64,000 nucleotides of DNA, taken from positions 1-64,000 of the forward strand of contig JBFLWS010000018.1 in the NCBI GenBank assembly GCA_040757715.1, given 5' to 3'. The notes beneath the pieces were generated by a model. That model was not told the origin of the DNA, made no database searches, and saw nothing but the letters and a program-made list of their open reading frames with translations. This stretch comes from CAIMFV01 sp040757715 (GTDB lineage: Bacteria > Pseudomonadota > Alphaproteobacteria > Caulobacterales > Caulobacteraceae). Every line of letters begins with the position of its first letter. The stretch's first letter is position 1. Below are positions 52,636 to 61,853 of the stretch, one piece after another. Made by a program: the position numbers and the translations under genes.

Positions 52636-54909
52636 TCAAGCCGGGTTGAATTCGATCCGCGCCGGCGTCCCCGCCTCCGCATTCGGCGCAATCACCGCCA
52701 GGATGGCGCTGGCCTCGGCATAGGTCCGCCGATCCGGGTGCGGAAAGGCCAGCATGGCCGAGTCCAGGGAAAATTCCACCCGCCGTTTTTCGCCCGGCTG
52801 AAGCGGCACCCGCCTGAAGCCGCGCAGCTGGCGCACGGGTTGGGTGATCGAGGCGGTTAGCTGCCGGGTATAGAGCTGCACCACTTCGGTGCAGGCGCGG
52901 GCCCCCTGATTTTCGATCTCGACGCTCACGGTGATCGCCCCCGCTCCCGCCAAGATCGGCTTGTCGCCCCCCACCCGCGTCTCAGAATAGCGCACCGCCG
53001 AATAGGTCAGCCCGTGGCCGAAAGGATAGAGCGCCTGGTTGGTCACTTCGCGGTAGCGCGACTTGTAGGCCTTTTCTTCCGTGCGTTGGGGACGACCCGT
53101 ATTGCGGTGGTTGTAATAGTAGGGCTCCTGGCCGGACACCTGCGGGAAGCTCACCGGCAGGCGGCCCTCTGGCGCGACATCGCCGAACACGAGGTCGGAG
53201 ACGGCGTTGCCAGTCTCTGAGCCCAGGAACCAGGTGGCCATGATGGCCGGTGCATTGCGGACAGCGCCGCTGAGCGCCAGGGCCCGGCCGTGGCGCAGCA
53301 ACACCACCATGGGCTTGCCCAGCTTGGCCAGCGCCTCGGCGAGCTCGAGCTGCGGGGCGGGCACGCCGATATCCACGCGCGATTGGGCCTCGCCGGACAT
53401 TTCGCTGCTCTCGCCCACCACCAACACGACGACCTCGGCCTGGCGGGCCGCGGCGAGCGCCTCCTCCACACCGCCCGGCAGAGGCGCTTCATAGTCGCTG
53501 CCGCGGGCGACCCACAGCCGCCCCGCCGGCCCCATGGCCGCTCGGAACCCCTCCTCGAAGGTGACGTGGCGCTCCACGTCGGGGAACACCGCCCAGGCGC
53601 CCGGCAGATCGGCCTTGTCGCGCACGCAGGGGCCGATCAGGGCGATGGCGGCGGATTTCTTGAGCGGCAACAAGGCGCCGTCGTTCTTCAGCAACACCAC
53701 CGACTTGCGCGCCGCTTCGCGGGCGAGGGCCACTGTCGCCGGCGTGCGGATGTCCGTCGCCTCCCGCTTGGGGTCCATGGAGCGATAGGGATTGTCGAAC
53801 AGGCCGATGGCCTTCTTCACGCGAAGCACCCGGCGCACCGCCTCGTCCACCACCGCAAGCGGCAAACGCCCTTGGCGCACCAGTTCGGGGATGTGCTTGA
53901 AGTAGAGGCCGCTCTGCATGGAGACGTCGCAGCCGGCCGTCAGCGCCTTCACCACCACATCCGGGTCGTCCGCCGCATAGCCATGATGGATGAGCTCCGA
54001 CTCGCCCGTGTAGTCAGACACAACCAGACCCTTGAAACCCCACTCGCCGCGCAGGATCTCGGTGAGGAGGTAGTGGTTTCCGGTGGCCGGCACGCCGGCG
54101 ATGTCGTTGAAGCTCGACATTGTGGTGAGCGCGCCCGCCTTGAAGCCAGCCTCGAAGGGCGGCAGGAAGGTGGCGCGCAAGGTGGTGTCGGGAATGTCCA
54201 CCGTGTTGTAGTCGCGCCCGCCCTCGGCCCCGCCATAGGCGGCGAAATGCTTGGGGCAGGCGAGCACCGTGTCTTCGTCGCGCAGGTCGCGTCCCTGGAA
54301 GCCTTTCACCCGCGCCCGGGCCATTGCGGCGCCGAGATAGACATCCTCGCCGGCCCCTTCCGCCACGCGGCCCCAGCGTTCGTCGCGAGCCACGTCCACC
54401 ATGGGGGCGAAGGTCCAGTGCAGCCCCTTGGCGCTGGCCTCCACCGCCGCGGCGCGCGCCGTGCGCTCCGCAAGATCGAGGTCGAAGCTCGACGCCTCCG
54501 CCACCGGAATGGGGAAGACGGTCTTCATGCCGTGGATGACATCGGCGGCGAAGATCAGCGGGATCTTGTGCGGCGACTGCTCCACCGCCAGCTTCTGCAG
54601 CGCCCGGGCGCTCTTGGCGCCGACGCCGTTGAAGAGGCCGGTCAGCTCGCCCCGGACGATGGATTGATGGAGCTGTTGCGCCGACTGCTCCGCCGTCTTC
54701 GGATTTATCTGCGCGCCCTCGAAGCGCAGCGGATCGGAGTAAATCGACAGCTGGCCCGCCTTCTCTTCCAGGCTCATGCGCGCGATGAGCGACTCGATGA
54801 AGGGGTCATGATCGAGAATCTGGGCGAGGCTGGCGCCTGGGCCGACAGCTGCGGTGAAGGCGGCGGCCGCACAGGTCTTGAAGAGATTTCTACGGGTGAA
54901 CTTGGACAT
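52636..54909 (-). CDS. bglX: GH3 beta-glucosidase (BglX type, Tat-exported)
   Basis: The 757-residue protein has a twin-arginine leader (SKFTRRNLFKTCAAAAFTAA) and a BglX-like three-domain layout. The barrel has ADVIHGMKTVFPIP, KH at 220-221 and the nucleophile Asp299 in LVVSDYTGE. The sandwich domain has VVLLKNDGALLPL and VVGESSEMSGEAQSR with the likely acid/base Glu, and a C-terminal fibronectin-like domain ends about residue 757. In this locus it probably hydrolyses sophoro-oligosaccharides (beta-1,2-glucose) released by the GH144 enzyme. It is 34 bp after the GH144 gene. Confidence 0.93.
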   Translation of the reverse strand: MSKFTRRNLFKTCAAAAFTAAVGPGASLAQILDHDPFIESLIARMSLEEKAGQLSIYSDPLRFEGAQINPKTAEQSAQQLHQSIVRGELTGLFNGVGAKSARALQKLAVEQSPHKIPLIFAADVIHGMKTVFPIPVAEASSFDLDLAERTARAAAVEASAKGLHWTFAPMVDVARDERWGRVAEGAGEDVYLGAAMARARVKGFQGRDLRDEDTVLACPKHFAAYGGAEGGRDYNTVDIPDTTLRATFLPPFEAGFKAGALTTMSSFNDIAGVPATGNHYLLTEILRGEWGFKGLVVSDYTGESELIHHGYAADDPDVVVKALTAGCDVSMQSGLYFKHIPELVRQGRLPLAVVDEAVRRVLRVKKAIGLFDNPYRSMDPKREATDIRTPATVALAREAARKSVVLLKNDGALLPLKKSAAIALIGPCVRDKADLPGAWAVFPDVERHVTFEEGFRAAMGPAGRLWVARGSDYEAPLPGGVEEALAAARQAEVVVLVVGESSEMSGEAQSRVDIGVPAPQLELAEALAKLGKPMVVLLRHGRALALSGAVRNAPAIMATWFLGSETGNAVSDLVFGDVAPEGRLPVSFPQVSGQEPYYYNHRNTGRPQRTEEKAYKSRYREVTNQALYPFGHGLTYSAVRYSETRVGGDKPILAGAGAITVSVEIENQGARACTEVVQLYTRQLTASITQPVRQLRGFRRVPLQPGEKRRVEFSLDSAMLAFPHPDRRTYAEASAILAVIAPNAEAGTPARIEFNPA

Positions 54910-54943
54910 ATGCTTGGAAATCCTGATGCCGTGCGCCGCCGCC

Positions 54944-56455
54944 CTAGGCGGACATGAGCCATTGTCCTGAGGGAGCGGTTGGACGGAAACCTGCGCGCGT
55001 GAACGCCCGGCGTGCGATCGACCCCGTCAGCGGACTGCGGCAGAACAGGTCCCAGACGAAGCCGGAGCGATAGTTTTCCAACATGAGCAGGATCGGTCCC
55101 TGGTCGATGCCGAGATACTGATCGGCCACCCAGCCGGCCCGCTTGGTCATGCGGCCGCGCTTCAGGCGCGCCATTCTGGGAACCGATGGATTGAAGGCGT
55201 CGTAGAAGCCGTACTCGCCATAGATGTCGTCCCCATAGCGGGCGCGCAGCGAATGGATCAGCGGGATGACGATCTCCGGCGCGAAGGCGATGGAGGCCGC
55301 GCCGGCGGTGGGCGCCAAGGTGCCGTCGTCGATGGATTCGCCGTCGCCGGTCTGCGGTCCGCGCGCGTAGTAGCCGTGGAAGGTCACCTTGCGCCCATGC
55401 ATCGTGGCCTTGAACTCGCCCGGACCCTGGCAGGCGGTAAGCCCCCACACATCGGGTCCATAGTCATGGAATCGGCCGGGATTGAGGATGGCGTAGTTGC
55501 GCTGCGCGTAGGCAGCGCGACGGGAGTTCTCGAAATAGGTCAGGCCGCGGCTGGCCATGTAGGGATCGGCGAGGCCGCGGAAATCGAACCAGCAGTGGGA
55601 ATATTGATGACCGAGCATCGGCGAGAAGCCGAGATGCGGTTCGCCGAAATTCTTGCCGAAGGTCCCGTCGATGGTCTTGGTCCAGTTGGCCCAGGCGTCC
55701 GGATGCGCCGGCGGCTCCTCACGCCCCAGGCACAGTAGGAGCACCATCATGCCTTCGTTGTAGCGATCCCAGTTGCGTTCGATCAGACCTGCTTCCGAAT
55801 GTTCGCGCGCCGCCTTCTCCGGCAGCCAGCCCATGCTGACCAGGCCGGTCTTGCGAAGCACAAAATTCCAATCCAGGCGGTTGTAGAGCGCGAGACCCAG
55901 GGTCTGGATGCGGCGCTCATCCTCCGTATCGCCATCGAAATAGGCCGCGGCGGTGAGCGCCCCGAGCACCAGCATCGAGGTGTCGACGGTGGAGAGCTCC
56001 GTGTTGTGGAAGCGCAAGCCCGTCTTGGTGTCGAGGAAATGATAGAAGAAGCCGTGGTCGCCAGTCACGCCGGAGCGGGCGTCGCTCTGCGGCCCGCGCC
56101 ACAGCCGCTCCAGCGCTGCACGAGCGCGCCGGGCGGCGACGGACCGCTCCATGTAGGCGGACTTCACCCCGATGCACAGGGCGGTGAGATAATGTCCGAT
56201 CGCCGCGATGGATGAGAAGGTCGGGCGCGGCCAGTCGTCGGGGGCGAGGCCGGTTTCGGCGTCCGTGGAATGCAGGAAATAGGTGAATGTCCGCCGGTGA
56301 AGGTCGTCGAGCGTATCGTCCCAATGCGGCGGCGCTGACGTCTCGACCGCTCCACCCGAGGCCCATGCGCGTGAGGCGACGCTTGATCCAAGGATTGACG
56401 CGCCAAGGAGACTGAGCGTTGAGCGACGGGTCTGATCGACGGGACGGCGGATCAT
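54944..56455 (-). CDS. GH144 endo-beta-1,2-glucanase-like protein
   Basis: The 503-residue protein has a leader with twin Arg (DQTRRSTLSLLGASILGSSV). It then follows the (alpha/alpha)6 pattern of the GH144/glucoamylase-like (DUF) family: LDDLHRRTFTYFLHSTDAET, PDDWPRPTFSSIAAIGHYLT, TGDHGFFYHFLDTKTGLRF, NRYNEGMMVLLLCLG-like text and QYSHCWFDFRG, with WADQYLGIDQGPILLMLENY near the end. GH144 enzymes cut linear beta-1,2-glucan to sophoro-oligosaccharides. Catalytic residues of this family are not easily set from sequence alone. A GH3 downstream supports the assignment. Confidence 0.78.
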   Translation of the reverse strand: MIRRPVDQTRRSTLSLLGASILGSSVASRAWASGGAVETSAPPHWDDTLDDLHRRTFTYFLHSTDAETGLAPDDWPRPTFSSIAAIGHYLTALCIGVKSAYMERSVAARRARAALERLWRGPQSDARSGVTGDHGFFYHFLDTKTGLRFHNTELSTVDTSMLVLGALTAAAYFDGDTEDERRIQTLGLALYNRLDWNFVLRKTGLVSMGWLPEKAAREHSEAGLIERNWDRYNEGMMVLLLCLGREEPPAHPDAWANWTKTIDGTFGKNFGEPHLGFSPMLGHQYSHCWFDFRGLADPYMASRGLTYFENSRRAAYAQRNYAILNPGRFHDYGPDVWGLTACQGPGEFKATMHGRKVTFHGYYARGPQTGDGESIDDGTLAPTAGAASIAFAPEIVIPLIHSLRARYGDDIYGEYGFYDAFNPSVPRMARLKRGRMTKRAGWVADQYLGIDQGPILLMLENYRSGFVWDLFCRSPLTGSIARRAFTRAGFRPTAPSGQWLMSA

Positions 56456-56480
56456 TCGGCCACGGCTTGGCTAAGGTTCG

Positions 56481-56525
56481 AAAAAATTCCCCTGATCGAC
56501 ACCGGTGGGCGATCGATCAGGGGAA
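56481..56525 (-). terminator. Intrinsic terminator of the TonB receptor gene
   Basis: On the minus strand TTCCCCTGATCG and CGATCAGGGGAA (12-bp perfect stem; plus-strand 56487-56498 and 56514-56525) are followed by six T. It sits between the receptor stop (56637) and the GH144 start (56455). It should end most receptor transcripts, with read-through or a separate promoter serving GH144-GH3-SGNH-GH31-LacI. Confidence 0.85.
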
Positions 56526-56636
56526 GCTTGGACACCGGCGAGGGGGAGTCGCGCCGACGCCTTGGTTCAGGATCGGGCCGAGGCGAAGACCGCGCCTCAG
56601 GTCACGACCGGAAGGTGCTTCGAGTGCGTGCTCAAC

Positions 56637-59600
56637 CTAGAACTTGTACTTCAGGCCCGCCTGGAACTGCCGTTGGTCGTTGCTGACCTGACCATCCCAG
56701 TTGCTGACCAGCGGCGGATTAGTGCCCGAACCGGCGTTCCAAGCCGAGTAGTTCCGGTTCAGCCAATTGAAGACGTTGAAGGCTTCAAAATAGACCGTCA
56801 GCTCGTGACCTTGCGCATACGGCATCTTGAAAGATTTTGAGAGCTTCAGGTCGAGCCGCTTATAGCCAATCGAGTCCTTCGGCCAATAGACGCCAAGGAA
56901 GTTGGCGTAACAGCAGGCGCCCGCGGGGATCGGCGTACCGCTCGGCGTCTGACCGAAGTTGATATTGCCGAACGAGGGACCGCTGTTGACGTTGAGGATC
57001 GCCGACAACACCCAATCGCCCTGGAACCGGTAGCTCGCCGAGGTGTTCCAGATCCACGACGGCACGCCGGGCACATTGCCCCAACCGTAGGCGTTCTGGC
57101 TCGGGGCATTGTAGTTTTCGTCATTGTCGAAGATCGACGGGGTGGCGTCGTTGGTGCGCGCCTTCTGGATCGTCAGTGAGGAGATGAAGCCCCACGTCGA
57201 ACGCTCCGTGAACGGCTTTTCCACCTGGATGTAGAGCGCCAGCAGGTGGGCCTGACCCGAGCTTTGGCCGATGTCCAGCTTGCCGTTATAGGTCGACGCG
57301 GCCACAGACGTGTCGCAGGTCTTCGTGGCCGAGTTCCAGCCAAGGCCGTTCCAGCCGAGCTGACCGCAGGGCGAGAAGCTGTCTTGGATGAAGGTGTTGC
57401 CGGCGGTGGTGTAGGCGCCGTTGGGCAGACGATTGCCGCGCACGTACTGGAAGATGTGCTGCGAATTGACGTAGGACAGCGTCACAGACGTCTGGATTTC
57501 CCCGAACCGCTTACGCACCCCGAGGTCGAACTCGTCCGAATATGGCGCCTTGATCTTGTTGGGCAGCAGCCAGACGTCGCCCCCCTTCAGGTTAAGCCCC
57601 TGCACCGCCGTGCGCAGGTTGTTGGCGTCCCGCAGCGAGGAATTCCAGCAAAGCGTGTTGGCCGGCAACGGCGCCGCGCAGCTGGTGGTGAAGTTGATGT
57701 TGGGGATAGAGCTGTTGTTGGTGAGGCCTTCGATCACGCCCTCGATGAACAGGCTGCGGTCATAGTAACGGCCCGCGCCACCAAAGATGATCAAATCCTT
57801 GTCGCCATGAACGTCATAGGAGAAGCCAAGGCGCGGCTGGAACTGATCCCACTGCGGCTTGCGGTTCGAGCCCGTGGAGATGTAGTCGGACGCCTTGATC
57901 CCGGCCGCCGTCCAATTGGTATAGGCGTTCAACGCCGTCACGATGTTGGCAGGCGTGACATAGTCGTTGTTGTTGGCGTTGGATTCATAGTCCCAGCGCA
58001 AACCGTAGTTCAACGTCAGGTGTTCGTCCTTCTTCCATTCATCCTGAATGTAGAGGCCGACCTGGTTGTCCTTCCCGCTAAGCTGGGCGAAGGGCAAGGT
58101 ATTGATCTGAGCGCCGTACGGGATCGCGACCGTGGGATCGAAATTCGAAACGCCTGACCCGGGGTTGTTGAAGTAGTATCGGCCATTGAAGGCGTTGGTC
58201 ACATTTCGGGTCAAAGTGTTGAAAATGACCTGCCCGCCAAACTTGATCTTGTGATCATTCAAGCGGTAGGTGAAGTCATCCTTGAAGGTCAGCGACTTCT
58301 GAGTGTCGGCCTGGGTGAAGAAGTGAGCCCCAAGCTCCGCCCCGGTCCATTGGCCGAAGTTCATCCCGTTGGTGAGGTTGTACTCCGGACCGCTGCCTGC
58401 AGTCGGCGTGGACTGCGAGGAGTCGTTATACGCGACATTGAACACATTTAAGGTGTTGCCGACGCTACGCTTCCAGTTGAGGTGGAATTGTGTCACCTGA
58501 GTTTTCAGGTTGCGGGCATGGGTGGATGCGGCGTTTGAATCGACGTCGGAGAGGTTGTTCTCCTTGCGATAGTAGGTCGAGACATTCAGCGTGTCGTTCG
58601 GCGTCGCATAATAGGTCAGCTTGCCGAAATAGAGGTTCTGGGTGAAGTCATAGCTGTGTGGCACGCCCGTGACCGCGCTGGCGACATTGGCCGGATAGCC
58701 GATCGCGGACGCGGGCAGCGAGCCCGTGGAGCCGGGCAGGTTTTCGCTGGTGCCTTCCGCAGTGACATAGAAGGTCAGCTTGTCCTGGATGATCGGGCCG
58801 CCAAGCTCCACGCCATATTGGTTGCGGTTGTACTTGGGCTTCGGCACGCCATTCAGCTTGTCGAAGTGCGGCTGCTCGATGAAGTCCTTGGGCTGGAAGT
58901 CGATGAAGGCGCTGCCGTGGAAGTCATTGCCGCCGGTCTTGGTGATGGCGTTGATCACCGCCGTGCCGGCCTGACCGGTCTCAGCCCCGAAGTTCTGAGT
59001 TTCGATCTGGTATTCCTGCACCGCGCTTTGCGGGAACGGGTTGCCGCCTTGGCCGAAGTTCTGACCGAACACGCCGCCGTGGTTGGTGAGGTTCTTGAAG
59101 CTGATGCCGTCGATGAAGACGTTGGTCTGGTCAGGGCTCAGGGCGCCAGCCTGAATTTGCGCAGCCCCGGAGGGGTTCGACAACTGAATGCCCGGCGCCA
59201 GGGTGGCGAAGCTCAGGAAGTTGCGCGCGTTCTGCGGCAGGTTTTCGATCTGCGCCGGCGTGACGTTGGTGGCGATTTCCTGGGTGACAATTTCCTGCCG
59301 CGAGCGCTTTCCGCGCACGACGACGGAAGCAGCTTCGCCATTGGCGAAGTCCACGGCCACGGTCTGGCCAACCAGCAACTCGGCCTCTTTCGGCGAACGT
59401 CCGGCCACTTCGACTCGGTACGACGACGGCCGCAGCCCGAGGAAAATATAATTGCCGCTAGCGTCGACCGCGGCGCTGGTCTTGTGTCCGGTGTTCAAGT
59501 CCACCGCCACCACCGACGCGCCCGCCGCAGCGCCATCGACATGGCCGCGCAATGTGGCGTCGACGCCGTCGGCGAAGGCCGGATTGGTCAAGGCCAACGA

Positions 59601-59660
59601 CAAGCTCACCGCCAATGTGGAAATGCTGGCCGCAGACGCCAGCTTCGCCCTGAACCGCAT
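56637..59660 (-). CDS. TonB-dependent receptor with carboxypeptidase-like N-domain
   Basis: I place the start at ATG 59660, since AGGGGAGGGACC lies before it; the frame to 59705 adds 15 residues with no signal features. The 1007-residue receptor has a signal peptide (ISTLAVSLSLALTNPAFA), an N-terminal carboxypeptidase-regulatory-like beta domain (about 30-100: ATLRGHVDGAAAGASVVAVD and DASGNYIFLGLRPSSYRVEV), a plug with PQNARNFLSFATLAPG, and a barrel ending FQAGLKYKF. This Oar-like architecture is common in large-oligosaccharide importers. It faces the GH gene at 59843 across an operator-bearing promoter region, and its transcript ends at the 56481 hairpin. Confidence 0.92.
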   Translation of the reverse strand: MRFRAKLASAASISTLAVSLSLALTNPAFADGVDATLRGHVDGAAAGASVVAVDLNTGHKTSAAVDASGNYIFLGLRPSSYRVEVAGRSPKEAELLVGQTVAVDFANGEAASVVVRGKRSRQEIVTQEIATNVTPAQIENLPQNARNFLSFATLAPGIQLSNPSGAAQIQAGALSPDQTNVFIDGISFKNLTNHGGVFGQNFGQGGNPFPQSAVQEYQIETQNFGAETGQAGTAVINAITKTGGNDFHGSAFIDFQPKDFIEQPHFDKLNGVPKPKYNRNQYGVELGGPIIQDKLTFYVTAEGTSENLPGSTGSLPASAIGYPANVASAVTGVPHSYDFTQNLYFGKLTYYATPNDTLNVSTYYRKENNLSDVDSNAASTHARNLKTQVTQFHLNWKRSVGNTLNVFNVAYNDSSQSTPTAGSGPEYNLTNGMNFGQWTGAELGAHFFTQADTQKSLTFKDDFTYRLNDHKIKFGGQVIFNTLTRNVTNAFNGRYYFNNPGSGVSNFDPTVAIPYGAQINTLPFAQLSGKDNQVGLYIQDEWKKDEHLTLNYGLRWDYESNANNNDYVTPANIVTALNAYTNWTAAGIKASDYISTGSNRKPQWDQFQPRLGFSYDVHGDKDLIIFGGAGRYYDRSLFIEGVIEGLTNNSSIPNINFTTSCAAPLPANTLCWNSSLRDANNLRTAVQGLNLKGGDVWLLPNKIKAPYSDEFDLGVRKRFGEIQTSVTLSYVNSQHIFQYVRGNRLPNGAYTTAGNTFIQDSFSPCGQLGWNGLGWNSATKTCDTSVAASTYNGKLDIGQSSGQAHLLALYIQVEKPFTERSTWGFISSLTIQKARTNDATPSIFDNDENYNAPSQNAYGWGNVPGVPSWIWNTSASYRFQGDWVLSAILNVNSGPSFGNINFGQTPSGTPIPAGACCYANFLGVYWPKDSIGYKRLDLKLSKSFKMPYAQGHELTVYFEAFNVFNWLNRNYSAWNAGSGTNPPLVSNWDGQVSNDQRQFQAGLKYKF

Positions 59661-59748
59661 GGTTCTGGTCCCTCCCCTGTTTCGCTCCCAAGCGCTGGAC
59701 TTCACGCCCCACCTGATCGGGGAGCGCCCAGCGTGTCTTTTTTAACAA

Positions 59749-59782
59749 GGTAACCGTTTACACGAGTCTGAAACCGCTTACA
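59749..59782. promoter_or_regulatory. Tandem LacI-type operators in the divergent promoter region
   Basis: GGTAACCGTTTACA (59749-59762) and TGAAACCGCTTACA (59769-59782) both fit the LacI-family pattern TGNNANCGNTNNCA, and their centres lie 20 bp apart, two helical turns. They lie between the divergent TonB receptor (minus) and the six-hairpin glycosidase (plus). A third copy precedes the halogenase at 63392. The LacI protein encoded at 48332 is the simplest ligand. Confidence 0.75.
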
Positions 59783-59842
59783 AGGAACTTTATCAGGGTT
59801 AACGGCAGCTGGTCCAGGCTGGCGCATCGAGGGGAAAACGCC

Positions 59843-61813
59843 ATGGGTTCATCGCGTACGGCTCGGGCTGACCATCGACGCGCGCCTGCCGAGGCTTGGC
59901 GCGCCGGACTGGCCCTGGCGATGATCTGCTGCATCGTCCCCGCCGCCGCGGCGGCCCAGGCATCGCGCGACATCGAGATTCCGCTCGCGCCCGGCGATGT
60001 GATCCCCACGGGCAACGACTGGATCGCCCTGCCCTCGATCCGAGCCGACGACGGCGCCTTGCAGGACTTCAACGTAATCTCGATGCGGTATCGCGGCCTG
60101 CTGGAAATGGCCGGGCCGGGCGACAAGCCGCTGATGGCGCCGTTTCTGGAGCGGGACGGCGTGCGCCGGCCGCTCGCTCATCTGAAGTGGACCTTGCGCG
60201 ACTATTGGATCCCCACCGCGACCATGGAGGCCGACGGGGTTCGTCTGCGCCTGACCTACGCCGCGCCGCCCGGCAGTCGCGCCGCCATCATTCGTTTCCA
60301 GCTGACCAATCTCACGGACCATCCCCTCAAGGCGACCCCGGGTATGGAAGTGGACTGGGGCCGGACCAATCGCGTCACCTATTCCCCCGAACGCCTCAAG
60401 GGCGCGATGACCATGTCGCCCACCCCCATCGACACCGACATGGAGGTGTTCAACTACGGAACCGACGACACCCACGTGGCCTGGGGCTTCGCCTATGTGG
60501 GCTCAAAAGGCGAACTGCATGGCCCTGGCACCGATCCGGGCCTGACGGCGCGCCACGAGATCGAACTCGGCCCGCATCAGTCGGCCGAGGTGCATTTCCT
60601 CATCGGCGTGGGGCTCGAGGAGTACAGCGCCGCCTACGCCATGCGCGTCCTCAACAAGCGCATCGACCGCTACGGCATGGAGGGCGTGCTGGCTCAGACG
60701 GCGGACGAGGCGCGTCGACACACCCGCACCACCGGCCAGGCGGACCTCGACCGGATCATGAACCGCAACCTGCTGTTCACCACCTACTATGCCTGGGGAC
60801 GCACCCTCGACACCGAGGACTTCGTCGGCGTCACGTCGCGCAGCAATCGCTATTACGTCTCCGCCGCCTACTGGGACCGCGATGCGCTGTTGTGGAGCTT
60901 CCCGGCGCTCCTGGACACCGACAAGGATCGCGCCCGGCTGGCGTTGGACTATGTGCTTGGGCTGCAGGCGCGCAATATCGGCATCCACAGCCGCTTCATC
61001 GATGGCGTGGTGCTGGAAGACGGGCTCGAGCTCGATGAACTCGTGGCGCCGATCATCGCCCTCGCCGCCTATGAGAAGGCCACGCACGACACCGACATGC
61101 TCGCCCGCCACCAACGGGTCATCGCGGAGCTGGTGCAGAAAATCCACGCCCTGCGCGACCCCAAGACCGGGCTCTACGAGACATTCCAGGACGCCCAGGA
61201 CGAATATGTTGCGCGCCCCTTCTCGGTCTATGACAACGCCCTGACCTGGAAGGCCTTGCTCGATCTGGCCGGCCTGGAGAGCGCTTCGAGTCAGCGCAAG
61301 GAGGCCGAGGCCCTGCGCCGCGAGGCGGCGGCGCTGAGGGCCGCTATTCTGCGCCATGGCGTTGTGGCAGGGGCGCCGGGCGCGGCCGGGCCGATCTTCG
61401 CGGCCAATGTCGACGGCTTGGCCGGAGACTTCACCGACGTGCCGCCGGGCTCGCTGATGAAACTGCCTTCTCTCGGCTTCATCAGCGAAGACGACCCGCT
61501 GTTCCGGCGCACCTACGGCTGGCTGCATTCCAGCCGCTACGCCTACAGCTATTTCGACCAGCCGCTTGGCTTACTCGGCAGCTACCGCCTGCCCTTCACC
61601 ACCTCATGGGTCGTGGCCGACCACCTGCGCCTGAAGGCCGGCCGGGCTCAGGCGCTGAAGATCCTGCGTCAGAGCGCCTGGGACGGGGGCATTGTCACCG
61701 AGGGCGTGAAGCCGGACACCGGCTCGCCGGACCACCAGGGCTTGGCCTTCGCCACGGCCGCCGGCTATGTCGGCCATACAATCTGCGAGCAGTTCTGCAC
61801 CGACAAGCGCTGA
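59843..61813 (+). CDS. Secreted six-hairpin ((alpha/alpha)6) glycosidase, unassigned family
   Basis: The 656-residue protein has a signal peptide (ALAMICCIVPAAAAAQ), an N-terminal beta-sandwich (about 45-280: RYRGLLEMAGPGDKPL, WTLRDYWIPTATMEADG, FQLTNLTDHPLKATPGMEVD), and a C-terminal (alpha/alpha)6 barrel. The barrel has RYYVSAAYWDRDALLWSFPA, ARNIGIHSRFIDGVVLEDG with the acidic cluster ELDELVAPI, RDPKTGLYETFQDAQDEY and YSYFDQPLGLLGSYRL. The layout matches GH15/GH63/GH65-like clans, but I cannot place it in a numbered family. It probably acts on the same glucan, since it shares the operator pair with the TonB receptor. Acidic residues in YWDRD and DGLELDE are candidate catalytic sites. Confidence 0.72.
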   Translation: MGSSRTARADHRRAPAEAWRAGLALAMICCIVPAAAAAQASRDIEIPLAPGDVIPTGNDWIALPSIRADDGALQDFNVISMRYRGLLEMAGPGDKPLMAPFLERDGVRRPLAHLKWTLRDYWIPTATMEADGVRLRLTYAAPPGSRAAIIRFQLTNLTDHPLKATPGMEVDWGRTNRVTYSPERLKGAMTMSPTPIDTDMEVFNYGTDDTHVAWGFAYVGSKGELHGPGTDPGLTARHEIELGPHQSAEVHFLIGVGLEEYSAAYAMRVLNKRIDRYGMEGVLAQTADEARRHTRTTGQADLDRIMNRNLLFTTYYAWGRTLDTEDFVGVTSRSNRYYVSAAYWDRDALLWSFPALLDTDKDRARLALDYVLGLQARNIGIHSRFIDGVVLEDGLELDELVAPIIALAAYEKATHDTDMLARHQRVIAELVQKIHALRDPKTGLYETFQDAQDEYVARPFSVYDNALTWKALLDLAGLESASSQRKEAEALRREAAALRAAILRHGVVAGAPGAAGPIFAANVDGLAGDFTDVPPGSLMKLPSLGFISEDDPLFRRTYGWLHSSRYAYSYFDQPLGLLGSYRLPFTTSWVVADHLRLKAGRAQALKILRQSAWDGGIVTEGVKPDTGSPDHQGLAFATAAGYVGHTICEQFCTDKR

Positions 61814-61853
61814 TCAGCCGCGCCAAAGCGCCCGAGGCTAAAGGCACCCACGG

